From positions 1,550,001-1,614,000 of the forward strand of contig JAZAYU010000015.1 of NCBI GenBank assembly GCA_038501625.1: DNA of 64,000 nt. The letters are read 5' to 3'. The number at the start of each line of letters is the position of its first letter. The stretch's first letter is position 1. A model generated the notes under the pieces. That model made no database searches, was not told the DNA's origin, and saw nothing but the letters and a program-made list of their open reading frames with translations. A program made the position numbers and the translations under genes. The stretch is from Corbicula japonica. Lineage: Eukaryota > Mollusca > Bivalvia > Venerida > Cyrenidae. This document shows, in pieces, positions 34,691 through 47,420 of the stretch.

Positions 34691-37356
34691 GGCAAAACTT
34701 TCAGTATATTGTTATTTTAGAAACAGAAATTACAAAAAGATTTTAATTAACTTTTAAAAACTTAATGCATACTCTTTTTTATTTTTATTTTTAATCTTTA
34801 AAATCTGTTCATGTACACCACAATAGAATTTTACAGCTTTCCCTATTCATGTTTATTTAATTTAATTTAATTTATTTTACAGCATTTTTATCATGTGTAT
34901 ATTAAAATATTAACATTATTATGTAAATATGCCAATTTATGCAGCCCGATAGATATTATTACAATTAGATAACATGGCCGATAAATGAGCTCGACCTGAA
35001 CAGTTGTTTAACAACATGGCGTATCATTAGCTGTTATAAAGCAATAAAATAACCATTAGCACATTCCAACTGACCCTAAAGCATCCCTCCATGAAAACTT
35101 CGGGAAGCTTAAAACTGATTTTGGATGTCGGCCTTTATTGAACTAACTCATTATAATTTATTGAAATCCCTTTTATATTCTCATGTCAAAAACAAGACAA
35201 AATTAGGTTAACATTTTATTACAGCCGAGAAAGAAACAGTAAGGATTGTTTGAGCCCAACAACACATTTGTTTGGTATTGATATATAAATAGTAACTAGT
35301 AATATTAAAGATATGGGATAATGACAAGTATAATCGCGGGTGTTCAGTTTTGATAATAGACATACATTTCGATTTGCAGCTTAAAGAATGTTGATTATCT
35401 GGAAAATTCAAAGTGAACGAAAGACGAATAGAAAAACAATTAAACGATCCGATAACTTGATTTAAAAAGGGTGTTATTTTTGACAAATGCCAAGCTCGAT
35501 CAATCAGAACTGAGTCTTAATGTTAGATTGTACAACACTGGTCAGAATAACATAAGAAAACATAGAATTTCAAAGTGTCTACAGGAACTGATAAAAAGAT
35601 TGACAGGTTTTGTACTTCGCGCGAAATAGTCATTTCGATGTTTGCGCGAATGTACGTGACAGCGAACTTTAATAATACCATAGAATCTATGCCGTGTACT
35701 TGGTTTATTAGACAATATACCCGTGGAAAAACAGTTTTGAAATTTCCGAAACGGAAAGTTCAATCGGAGTTTATGCACGAATACTTTAAACCTCATTCTA
35801 TGAATTTGCCAGGCGATGTTTAAGAAAGTTATTAAAACACCTCTTCTATATAGAGATCGCCAGTTTTTGTTTGCAAACGCTTTACATGACGTAGATGGGG
35901 GTAATTACAGATTTAATTTAATTTCGGTAAGCTTTCAATAAAAACGAGTGAGTTCATTACATCTCAAAGAATTAAGTCAATTCGGGCAGTCCAATATTTT
36001 TCAGTTCTACAATATTTTACGTGCAATCTTATGAAATAAAATAATGACAATTTTCTAAGTTTAACTTTGGGATTTAAAAAAAAACGACTAATTATTTCAG
36101 TTTTGCAATATTACTTGTCATACGATCTTACAACATGTTTTTTCGTTATCCCATATTAATCGAACTTTTCAATTTTATAGCTCAACAAAGTCCATTTTAA
36201 TGAAAATGAAGTCCGAGGTTAAGTCCGGGATAACATTTGTTTTTTAAATATGAAATGTCTTAAAATATTAGAATATTACTGAACGATATTTGCTTAGTCT
36301 GAAACTTTAAGCAAATCAGCGACTTAAGGAAAAAATTGCAAGATGTATCATTAAAAATCTAGTAGAAACAGTATGTAAGGTAGATATGTATTCATTGCAG
36401 TAAAAAAACAACTACAAGAAAATTATAATTCCGGCAAGCTTAACTGTGTGTAAACTAAATTAAAATAAAATTGTTTATAATATTTCATAATAACGCGTTA
36501 TACAGCTTAAAAAACAACAACATCAAACATGACGTAGAACTTCTTTCATTCCTGAGAATTTATGACAAAATTTATTTGAACAGTCATAATATTGTATGAT
36601 TTCGGCAAGCTTGTACTAAGGTAAAGAGTATGTTCTTATTCAAAATTGTGTAACTAGTCATTACTCAGGGATGTGGCGGTCTCCGCAGTCACCCCCGCCG
36701 GCACAATATTTTACTAATTTTTTTTTATTGATCTTGCACATTACATCTCATCAAGAGATTTTAAGTTGCTCTTAATTACAGGGAATTATGCATTCCTCTG
36801 TAGAGGGGTTAAGCGTTTTCGTACTAAAACAACGCGCACTAAGTCATTAAATCGTATTTAAGAGAATAAAGCACGGTATAGAATAGAAATGAATTACGAT
36901 TTCTAAATAGCATTTCTACTTAATACATGTATCTTATATTGCTGTACGGCTTATTTAATATTAAATTTCCCTAAATTCTAAAGACCTCTCAGGCGAAAAT
37001 TTGCATACTTCCACTGAATTTTGAAATATCAAGGACAAAATAATGTAAATACGGATACGAATTTGATGACTTAACATACTTATGGTCGAAATAATACTAA
37101 AACATCAATATTTTTTCAACATATTTATCAATACTACCAGTTTTTGCAATTCTTTTACGGTCTTTGGCAGACAACTAATTGCTTCTTTGTAATACACAGA
37201 TAAAATAACTAGAGTTATATTTGCGAAAAGGAAAAGTTACTTTTTCATCAACTATTACGTATTGACACAGATTAGCACAACTAACAATTGCGGTAATAGT
37301 AACACATTAAGCGCTTGCTGTTACATTGAGTATAAATTCTCTTTGTGTACAATATA
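34691..37356. other. Unassigned AT-rich DNA
   Basis: No supported gene. At 35542-35823 both strands are open for over 80 codons; the plus frame looks slightly protein-like (QYTRGKTVLKFPKRK), but I recognise no family and there is no neighbouring exon, so it is not called. Confidence 0.45.
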
Positions 37357-37530
37357 GCCTGGATTTCAGGCGATGAAGTATTTTTCAATATTCAACTATT
37401 AATCTTAAGCCAGTGTCTCATCCCTCTTTCAACTTTATACAGATAATACAGACATCCCTATTAATGCAGTAGGATTGAAAATAGACTCGCAACAATAACA
37501 TTTTGTTATGATGCATAAACAATCTTATCA
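37357..37530 (+). repeat. Dispersed repeat family C, copy 2
   Basis: AGCCTGGATTTCAGGCGATG, TTAAGCCAGTGTCTCATCCC, GCAGTAGGATTGAAAATAG and TTTGTTATGATGCAT align with the copy at 34516, with small gaps. Confidence 0.65.
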
Positions 37531-40500
37531 GAGTATTGGCTAGTCTACGTACATTAATACGTTTTACTCACTTTAACGTGAGTAAATTAATTATTTCCTT
37601 ATCTCATAATACGTAAAAAAACACAAACAAAAACTAGGAATAGGTCGTTGTATTCAGCGGGAATACACATTAAAATTTTCAAATGTCTGTAAAGTCCAAG
37701 TTCAAGTTGCTCAAAAACTGTCCAAAGAGGTAGAAATCAGTGGGCCTGTAGTGTGCGAACCGTCCGAATGAAAAGCTGACATCCGTAGTTCTAGCTATTT
37801 AGCAGTCCAGAAGACGAACGGAAAACTTTCAACACATCTGGATAAAGCTTCGTCTAATAGTACCACTCGAACCTGAAACTAGTGAATGGCCTTAAAATAT
37901 CCATATTTCTTACATGATAAATAAATATATTGTTTATGACTAAGAGAAAACAGCAAAACTCGAAACACCTGAAACAAAAATAAACACTTTATTTACACCC
38001 ATTTTTCAATTTATTCTCTGAAAGTTCTGTTAAACCTCGATAACCATCCAAAAATAATATTAACAACCTATAGGGCGGGTGGGCGGGTACCGACATGTTT
38101 ACCGCTGAATAGAAACGCCTCGAATGGTGTACACAGATAAAACCAACACTTAAATAGCCTAATCGCACGAGATACACGCACCTTTTCCCTCCACACTGAC
38201 AATTACCGTCAAGTTCGTATTATTCGAAACGGAAATAATTTCATATACTTGCGAGATGTACGTATAACAACGTCGTTAACAAGGGAACACTATATGGAGT
38301 CCAAATTTCTAGTTCTACAATGGATCTACAATAAGGGTAACAGTGAGGTCTATGCTCAAAATTGGTCTACAATACAGGTCTACACTAAGGGTCAAGATGC
38401 TAGTGCACAAACATGTTACTCGGCGGTTTTAATCTTAAGTGACGAAGAATAGTATCCTGAAGTCTCTTCAATTTATTTTTTGTTAGAAAATTTAGGCACT
38501 CCTGTAAACCAGACTATTCATAAATGTAAGGCTTATAGGACTTAGACATTTAAAAATAAATAACGAAGATTTCATTTGTTTATATCAAAGTAATGCGTGA
38601 TATCAATGATGTTCATCACACACCTGTTGTAATTACAAGCACTTAGTACACAGAGCGAATATTCAAACGTAACAGCTTGCACTGTTGAGTTCAATTTCGA
38701 TTAGCAATAGATCAACAGAGATAAGGTTGGCAGAACCGGTATTTTAAAGTCCCCCGAGACAAATTAGTTTTTCGCGGCAAAATTGACAGGGCGGTAATGT
38801 TTATACATTTCCGAGTTGTTACCAAAATGGCGGAGTCGAAGGACGTATATTATGTTGTTTTGTTTAGATCCGGAAGGTTTTGATACTAATGGATCATGGT
38901 CTGTTATAAGGTAAGTACAGTTTGACGTTGATGTTTTAATGACGTTTTCTTATTTATCTATCGCTACTAATTGACATTATAACCGTGTTAAATTGCATTC
39001 ATATCATTCATATTGTGGTCTTCATATTAATTTCTTGCGATTCCATTTTTTTATATTTAGAAACTAATTTAAGATTATATATTTAAAATCCAACATTATT
39101 TTATTTGCTGATATAAATAGCGGTATACAGTGTATTGCGTACTGATCTTTTTTTCTTTAAATCTGGCTGTATTCTAAATTATTTTAGCTTTCTTCGGCAG
39201 AGTTGCATTTGTCCGTCCGTCCGTCCGTACGTACGTTTTCCAAATCTTGTGGCAACTCCTCATTAACTATCGGGCGTATTTTTTTCAGATGTGCATAGAT
39301 GATCAAGCAGTATGTGTTGATGATCGTAACGAAAGGACTTTTTCCTGCGACCGTTTTTACTACAGTTATGACCCTTTGTTACAAATGTTGTTGTAGCAGT
39401 TGGGGCATCAGTGTCCGAGGACGCTTTCTAGTTTTGATAGTTATTTTGCTCAGTCATCTGTTATTCCTATCATTCTTTCTGGTTTTTTTTTCTACCCTCA
39501 TGTCATTGTTTTTAATTGCATGCATAATTGTCCGTTTACGATTGTATTTACAGACCACTATTACGTCAACAGTGAGCCAGACAAGTTTGCGAAATATAAT
39601 GCATCTTATAAGACTTCAGTTTCGAAGCTGGACCATCTATAAAGTGAATTGCAATGGATGCATCATGCAAGATGTCATATATCAGACATGTATCTCAACC
39701 AAAAGTAAGTTTTAATTAATATTTTGTAGCATGTACACTTTACTAATGTATTTATCATTCAAAGCATACCTTCTAATTTCAACTAAACCTTTAATATTCA
39801 ACATTTTAGAAAACCGATACAGAGTATAAACGATTATAAATAAGTAGACAGTCACGTGATACTCTGCTCAGATTAACTATTATTATGATCTTATTGCATA
39901 TATGTGCGAGTCTGGTATATTTCCAGTGAGTTATTTTCACTAGAGGGACATAGCGATACCAAATTTCTAAAATAATTAGCTGAAAATTAATACTTCAATA
40001 TATCTTATCTGTCGAATGACTGTTTTGCAAATGTCGTAACGAAAATAGTGAACGTTTTGATGTAAGCATTACATAACAAATGCATCAAGGACCGAAAAGA
40101 TACGGCAATCAATACTTTTAAATACGATTTTAAAGACAGTCAAATTAGTTAGTTATCTCAATTAAGGGAAACTATATATCCAAGTGTATTTAAAAAAATG
40201 TTAATTAAATTAAAACAAGGGAATAAAACCAACTTCTGTAATCACGATACCGTTGTCAGTGCACATATCAACGTTCCGAGTACGTGTTGACACTTGGTTC
40301 TATTTAGCAAATTATTTAGCAGGTATTAATATAAATTACAAAACTCATACGGGTTATATAGTTATTTATCACGCCAAATGCATTTCTTATTAATTATTAT
40401 TGATAGCATTTCCTTAATTAACTCGTTTGATATTTTTGTATGACCAGTTGCTATTTGTAAACATTACGCAGAACACACCATTCGCGGTCTTAAGTTTGTA

Positions 40501-40660
40501 TTTTATTTTATTTTTATGTTCCTAGTGCATACGGTTTTCTGTATTACGAGAATTTAGAAACGGCAAGATATGGCCGATTATTAAACTGTACCTGTTGATT
40601 ATTGATCATTATCATCATAGGACATTTCAGTCAACTGATCTAAACATCTATACCAGAACA
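37531..40660. other. Unassigned DNA, with one weak candidate first exon
   Basis: Mostly featureless. Near 38826 ACCAAAATGGCGGAGTC starts a 17-codon frame, and GTAAGTACAG at 38911 looks like a splice donor. At 39541-39710 a stretch preceded by TTGTATTTACAG and ended by AAAAGTAAGT looks like an internal exon that is open in one frame. The two do not join in frame in any way I tried by hand, and no domain is seen, so no gene is called. A (GTCC)n run is at about 39212-39232. Confidence 0.3.
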
Positions 40661-40663
40661 GCA

Positions 40664-40666
<3 letters not shown>

Positions 40667-40712
<46 letters not shown>

Positions 40713-40744
40713 TTCTCTCTCTGTCTCTCCCTCTCTCTGTCTCT

Positions 40745-40837
<93 letters not shown>
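40667..40837 (+). repeat. (CT)n microsatellite, about 170 bp
   Basis: A long interrupted CT/TC tract with GTCTCT and CCCTC interruptions in its first half and a pure run in its second half. The open frames that cross it (Ser-Leu on one strand, Arg-Glu on the other) are artefacts. Confidence 0.95.
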
Positions 40838-40840
<3 letters not shown>

Positions 40841-41835
40841 TTTACGCCATTCAAACATACAGAAAATACAAAAATTAATTAATAAAAACAAAACTTCTTG
40901 CCAAAAGTTAGTCTTCCATATGATCAGTCATTATCGACTGAGCGGTCTGAATAACAGAAATAAATGATACTTTTTAAATATTCTTATCGATTATTTTATG
41001 AACGGTTCTTAAAAGTACTTAAATAACTTTGATGATTGTTTGAAGTTCTTGATTTATATCAATTTTTCCAATTCGATTCCAAATGCGTAAAGGTTAATTA
41101 TTGGGAACTCAGATAATCGAGTGACAGTATTTAAAATTTTATCTTCACACAACTTAATTTCGGAATTATAGCAAAATCATAAGCCAAGATATAATAGTAA
41201 AAGATGAAATTGTAATTTAATCGCGATCACTAAAGATGTTTTAGCATTTAACTTCATGTGTCGTCTGGATGTGGGCAGTCTACATGTATGGTGGCATATT
41301 TCTGCCATACGTGATCTAGGTAGCGAAACTTCGTGATAAAATTGCATTCTGACTGTCATAAAAATCTTTAATTTCACGGAAAAAAATCTCTAGAGATACA
41401 TTGTTGCATTGTCCAGTGCCCAACGCTGCCTTTTATTACTAGATAAATATTTTAAACTTTAATTCAACGTTTTTCTAAATACATATAACACAACGTTTTC
41501 TTGATATTATTTTTATCACGATGTTTTGCAAACTAGCCAAAAATAAGCTGAAAAGCTTAGAATAATTATTGTAATAGCAAATATATGCATTTCCTGAAAG
41601 TTTAAAGCATTGTCGCAAAATTGAGCGCTATTTGTTTCATGAACAAACTATATAACTAGAAAAATGCAAAGATTTCCTGAAAATGTAGCTACCTAGCCAT
41701 CTAGCGACAGAAATATATTATATTTTAATGCATGTTTCCCATTTAACATTAGAATGTCTAGTTGTATAAATCTGAAACTGGTTTCAGTGCGGAGCATAAT
41801 TTCTCATTGATGTTAATGAAATGAACGAGGATTTT
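40838..41835. other. Unassigned AT-rich DNA
   Basis: No gene or repeat recognised up to the inner end of the right arm. Confidence 0.5.
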
Positions 41836-43891
41836 TAATTAAAGATTTACCTCCGAAGAAGCTTTTCACCTAAATAGTTTTTTTGTGTGTGTGAAATAAT
41901 TATTATATAGTACCATGTTTTAAATGTTACATTTATATAGTTGTTAATCTGTTGATGTTTTTTCTTCAAATATTCGAAATGCACTTGTCTACAAAAATGC
42001 CCATCTATAAGTAAAGTAATTATCCCACCATGTATTTGACAGTAAAACAATTAAAACAGATTAATGGATATTGCAACTTGCGGATGAGAAGCTACTTGCT
42101 CGGCATGTGATCGTTTTTTAACCTGTTATCTTACATTGATATGGTGTGTTAACAAATCTTCTCTTTATATTAATCGTGATTGTATTTATCTTGAACCGGA
42201 TTTTACAACAGTGAATAGTTTTTAAAACGATCAACGCAATTATTGAATTTCTTAATTATTTGCAAGCGAGTATATAGCAGGGACATAGATCATATTCACT
42301 CTCATCTAGTTTCAAGATTATGTTTCAAAATTTTTATGCGGCGAATTCTCGTTTCAGAGTGTTTGTTTATCATAAATTTACTTTGAACCATGTTTTCCAA
42401 TGCTTTTATTTTTGTCATTTTATCATTACCAGCTGGATTCCCTGATGAAATAATAATTTCTTACATGCATCATCGCCAGACCTAGATGTTTGATAGGTCT
42501 CTTCTACATGTATCTTCTCTGTATGTACTTCGAAGCCTCAACATCTCAAAGAATCATTATAACTGTTGATTTATTACTGTTTATTTAAAAAAAAAACATA
42601 TTGTTTATTTAACAAATGATACTATCTATTATTTTCTATATCTAAAAACATCGTTATCGGTCTCTTTTATCTATTTCAGATTAAGGCAGAGTGAGATATT
42701 GTGAGGACAACATGGACTTTAATATCAGCAAAGAATGGACCACTGTGTGAATTCAGATTGTTTACAGACTTGAAGATTTTAACCAACGTTAGACATTATG
42801 CATAAATGAAGCATTTTGAAATGTGTTCTATTCGAAATTAAAGTGAAAACCATTGTTCGTAAGAATAGGCAAATTGATATTGTTAAAACCTTAATAACAT
42901 GGTAAATCGTGTAGTTAAATATCAAAACATATAATTATGTTAAATAGCAATATACTTGTATTATTTGCATTTTGAAATCCGTTTCGAGAATAACGTTACA
43001 ATAATAGACTGATTTGATTTTTCTTTATTTTCAATCGCCTTTTCTTTGTAAAAAGAATTGTATCGGTTATATTTAGTATCTATCTAGTAGCCGAATTCGG
43101 TTAAGCTGGGTTGTTGTAAATATTTCTCCGAATTCTGTTAGAGACGGATTGTTCTACGAATCAATAAGCAGATACATGTAACTTTATAGACGAAACAGAC
43201 TGCGTTTTCTTTCGCGTAGCCGAATTCGGTTAAGCAGGTTTTGTAAATATTTCTTGCCGAATTCGGCTAAAGAAATGTTCTAAGAATCTACAAGCAGATA
43301 TTTTCAAACATATTTAAAGACCAAATTCGCAATATTTAACCGAGCGGGTACCAATTTGAGCTTCCGGGAAAGCTCAAGTGTAACAAGCGAAAAGCATTAT
43401 GTCGTGACTGAATTCGGTCAATTTGGGTAATACAATCTTATCCGCTTGTCTTAGTTCTAAGCAAGCATTTTCAATTGACTGAATTCGGTGAGATGATACA
43501 AATTCAACCACAGGTTTTCGTTTTTTTCGCAGAGAGTAGTTGTTGAAGAAAGCAGCATACATTTAGTGACTGAATTCAGTCACGACATGAAATTTGGTTA
43601 AAATTTACTTTATTTTGTATTATAGCAGTTGAAAACTTTAATCACAATTTTAGACTGGAATAAATAAAAAAAACTCAAACACTCCAATACTGAAAATAGT
43701 TTACTGACTGAATTCGGTCAATGTGCTGGCTCCTAAATATGTCGTCGCTATATTGGTAAAAGTTTGCCAAAGACATACTATAACATATTAGACTGCGTTT
43801 ATATGTTATGGTTGTAATGGTAGAAAAGTTGTCAACTATTGGGCATAAGAGAACAGGGTCAATCTAAAAAAGAACGTGTTTGAACACCTTG
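41836..43891 (-). repeat. Right arm of the 25.7 kb inverted-repeat structure
   Basis: Reverse complement of 18177-20243. Spot matches run throughout: GGAGGTAAATC/GATTTACCTCC at the inner end; GGTCCATTCTTTGCTGAT mirrored near 42735; CCGTTTCGAGAATAACGTTA near 42980; TTGAGCTTCCGGGAAAGCTC near 43356; GGCATAAGAGAACAGGGTCA near 43843. Differences are mainly substitutions and 1-3 bp gaps. The flanks outside both arms are unrelated, and I find no target duplication around the pair or around either arm. Confidence 0.85.
43089..43720. promoter_or_regulatory. Cluster of nine GAATTC-centred palindromes (right arm)
   Basis: Sites at about 43089, 43128, 43219, 43256, 43320 (degraded to CCAAATTCGC), 43405, 43477, 43567 (perfect TGACTGAATTCAGTCA) and 43705. 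They mirror the left cluster in order, so the outer sites again have TGAC flanks and the inner sites AGCCGAATTCGG. Most sites keep GAATTC although several flank bases changed (CAGTCA to CGGTCA). Confidence 0.7.
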
Positions 43892-43985
43892 GTGCTGATT
43901 TTTATGAAATTATATTCAAATGCGTATGACCCTTCAGATTTATGCTTATACCTGCATTCTTGTCAACTGCCTTCGTTGATTGCAC

Positions 43986-44215
43986 CCTAGAACCTGGTTT
44001 ACACCCCCACTGGCAAATTGTTTTGCCATTGACCGTTCCAAGGCGGTAACCTCTCGGGTTCTCACTTTCGTTAATTGTTTCTGGCGTCCATATTGAAATT
44101 GATTATTGTAATACCAGGCTCAGTCTCTTTTCCTCTCTACTGTTTGGCTGTGTGGGGAGGCTGTGTCTGCTGGATATGGCCTTCCCTGAAATGCATATTT
44201 CACTTTTTTGCTTAC
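43986..44215 (+). repeat. Dispersed repeat family A, copy 8
   Basis: Nearly complete: CCCTAGAACCTGGTTTACAC, CACTGGCAAATTGTTTTGCC, GACCGTTCCAAGGCGGTAAC, CTCTTTTCCTCTCTAC, GTGTGGGGAGGCTGTGTC and a final ATGCATATTTCACTT. It begins about 95 bp outside the right arm. Confidence 0.8.
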
Positions 44216-44219
44216 CTTT

Positions 44220-45278
44220 TTCTGTAGATGAGGGGACAGATGTTTTGAATTGAAAATGGTAACTAGAGAAAAACATGTAAAAACTGTAGCAGCTGGATCT
44301 GCTATTTGCATTCCCACCATCGTGTTCTAGCTGACTTGACTCCACAAATAAGCATCAATTTGATTTGTACATAAACCTTTAAAACTGCGATTTTATCTAA
44401 TTTAATTCAAGAATGTTCATATTTAATTTCTTAAAGAAAATGTTATCTTTTAATTCGGTTGCCGTTAGATTCAGTTTTTTAAAGACAAAATTAATGGTGT
44501 TAACTTTTGGTACAAGAGAAAGGTTGGTTCACCCTCAACCCCTCTTCATTGATTTGCTTTATCAATTCCATCGGTTGCATGGCAATGCTATCAGTCAGTG
44601 AGGTTATTAGTTAAACGTTTCAATTGAAATTAAAACAAACGATTGTCGGCGCGCAATAAATTTTGTTTATTCTTGCAATCGTACTCTTGTTGATTTAAAG
44701 AAACTGATATTGATAAAAATCTAGTTGATAAAATATAAGGTTGGTGAATCCTAGACTTTGGTTTAAACAACAAACGTTACAGTAAAAATATTTTACTACA
44801 TACCTTTCTAGAAAGATATATCTCTCTTTTTATCCTTTAGGGTCGCATTTTACCACTCTCTTGTATGCTCCTTTCGAAGGGGTATATAAACGAAGTTTTT
44901 AAGCGTTTATCTTATTCTATGAACCATTTTGAGGCCACGGACGGACAAAGGCTAAGGACGGATATTTAATTTTAATATGTTTTGCATACTATTTTTTAAG
45001 ATTGAGAAGTTGGATAGGCGGGCGGTTGTGTGCGAGGAAACACACTAATACACTGTCCTACCTTAGTTTAATTATGTTTTCGGTTTCGGCCGCGTGTTGT
45101 CACTCGTGGGTATTGTTAGTTAACCTTGTTTTAACTATTTAATTTGCTGTGCTTCCTACTAGCATGTGTGGAAATGTCTGTTATTTTATATGTTGCTTCT
45201 TTTTAATGCTTTTCACCTAGAGCCAATGTCATACAATCAAAATCATGTCATGAGTATCATTTCATGGTGCATAACTTG
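44220..45278. other. Unassigned DNA
   Basis: No gene or repeat recognised. Confidence 0.5.
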
Positions 45279-45842
45279 CAGTGCTGTTATCAGTTACGCC
45301 CTTTGAAGGTCGTCGATCACGATATTTAATATGTACTATTTTAATAGTACTTCTAAATTTAACTTTAAAAAAAAATTCGGCCAGTTTAAAGATGGTTGGT
45401 TTCAATATCCCAGCCAATATAAATTAATTGATATTGTTCAATCACCCCAAGGATATACTGCTTTTTAGATTTTTTCAGGATTTATATTCTAAGATTCCCT
45501 CTCAAAATTTTATTATGTTTAGTTCCGTCCGTTGTTTTCTCGTTTAGAGCAAATCCATTCTTTTATCTGGGGACCATACGCCGCTGAACATGGAATGGTA
45601 TTAATCTGAAAATACCACATTGAAGGTTCCATGTTCACCGCCATTTGCTTAACATCGTTTGGGATGGATCAAAACTGTACTGTTTATTGGTGTAAATATT
45701 GAGCTGTGCTCAACCCGGGGCTAGGCGGCGTGGGCATTAATAAGCATTTCCATTACTGCTCATGAACAGGCTCAATCAAACCGAGCCTGCAATATTTTCA
45801 CATTTGTCGTGGTCGAGGATCTTTAAAGTTCCCTTTTCACTT
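45279..45842 (+). repeat. Dispersed repeat family B, copy 1
   Basis: About 565 bp, matching 46812-47420 along its length: GTGCTGTTATCAGTTACGCC, TTCGGCCAGTTTAAAGATGG, AATATCCCAGCCAATATA, GGACCATACGCCGCTGAACA, GCTCAACCCGGGGCTAGGCG and ATGAACAGGCTCAATCAAAC. It contains small hairpins, such as GGCTC..GAGCC with an 8-9 nt loop. It is GC-richer than its surroundings. No coding frame and no class known to me. Confidence 0.75.
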
Positions 45843-46811
45843 ATTGCAAACAACATGGCTAATTCCGCTACATTCATTTGCTTATAATTGTTGTTCTTGC
45901 GCTATCATTATGCCTTCCATCAGGTGTATTGCAATTCCAATAAATCATCGCATGTTACTTTCCCTTTATCACAGAACATACCGTGGATGCATGTCTAAAT
46001 ACATCTTACAACGATAGTTATAATGTACTCTTATATTTGACATGATACGTTGCAGTTTTATGTTGATTTTTTTCTTCAGAAATGCATTTCATAAATCAAA
46101 TTGTCAGACATCGTTTTGAAGGAGACTTTGGTAAGTGCTAATAGTTCATGTCAATGATAAATTATGTTTACGATGTTTTCAGCCACGGGAATCATAAAAT
46201 CCTAACAATATTCACGTTTTCATGATTACTCTCGGAATTTGCAACCTCATCTTAAAATTAATGTGAAAAAGTATGAAGCTCAATAGATGTTTCTGAAATA
46301 TTGGATGCTGACGAAAGTTACTGTACAAGACCCGTCTTCCTGAAATACGAATGCTGTATATCAATAAATCAGTTTGACTTTATAATTCAGTAAGAATATT
46401 TCGAAATACTTAGTCATATATTTGCGAAAAAAGGCACCGAAAAAAATTCTACAGAACCAACTGCTATATGCTGGTACGCTTCGTGAATGACACTGCACCG
46501 AGATCAGGGCATATACAACGCTTGTAACCGGTATAAACCATGTTAATGAAGGAGATTTTGTGGAGTGAAATAAGAAAATCTCAGAGTTTAAACTAGGTTT
46601 TAAATAATATCCAAACCATTTGGCCTATACTGCTGTCCATGGCTTTAAATGTTATGCATTTCCTGCTAAAACCTATTTATTTCTTGAGATAAACCGATGT
46701 CTAGCAAAGACCGTTGAATGCATAAAAATAATCTTCACCAGGGGCAACGTAGTATAAAATTAGTATGCGTTTTTTTGAAGTTTTCAAGCATTTTGCAAAT
46801 GCTTTTAAAGT
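45843..46811. other. Unassigned AT-rich DNA between family B copies
   Basis: No gene recognised. Confidence 0.5.
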
Positions 46812-47420
46812 CTCCCCGTACATTCAATCAGTGCTGTTATTAGTAACGTCCTTTGAAGGTCTTTGAGTACGACACATATGTTATTGTAATGGTTCATCTA
46901 AATTGACTTTTGTTTTAACATTTCGGCCAGTTTAAAGATGGGTGGTTTTAATATCCCAGCCAATATAGATTTAGATATTGTTTAATCACTCCAAGGATAT
47001 ATTTCTTTCTTTTTAAATTTTGCCTTTGGCGTTGATTGTGATATGCAGGATTTATATTCTCAAATCTCCTACCGAAATTCTATTCAGTTCCGTCCATTGT
47101 TTCCTCGCTTAGCGCAAACCCATTCTTTTATCTGGAGACCATACGCCGCTGTACATGGGATGGTGTTAATCTGAAAATACCGCATTTACGTTTCCAAGTT
47201 CACCACAATATGCATATTATCGTTTAGGATGATTCAATATTGTACTGTTGATTGGTGTTGATTGGTGTATAATTTAATATTGAGTTGCGCTCAACCCGGG
47301 GCTAGGAGGCGTGAGCAGTAATATGCATTTCCTTTACTGCCCATGAACAGGCTAAATTAAACCGAGTCTGCATTATTTTCATAGTTGTGTCCGGTGGCTT
47401 TCACAATTCCTTTTTCATAT
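46812..47420 (+). repeat. Dispersed repeat family B, copy 2
   Basis: Direct copy 1.5 kb after copy 1. It begins CCGTACATTCAATCAGTGCT, slightly earlier than copy 1, shares all landmarks (GCTCAACCCGGGGCTAGGAG, AAACCGAGTCTGC) and has a short insertion near 47010-47050. Confidence 0.75.

Noticed and set aside
35542..35823. Over 80 codons open on both strands
   Set aside because: No similarity or neighbouring exon; opposite-strand openness suggests composition or chance.
38826..39710. Possible two-exon gene with an AAAATGGCGG start and exon-like block at 39554-39706
   Set aside because: Splice signals look plausible but the exons do not join in an open frame and no family is recognisable.
40595..40891. 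Open frames of 68-95 codons made of Ser-Leu or Arg-Glu repeats
   Set aside because: They are translations of a (CT)n microsatellite and nothing else supports coding.
18177..43891. Polinton/Maverick call for the inverted-repeat structure
   Set aside because: Size fits, but no polymerase B, integrase, ATPase or capsid-like coding sequence could be read inside, and no 6-bp target duplication was found.
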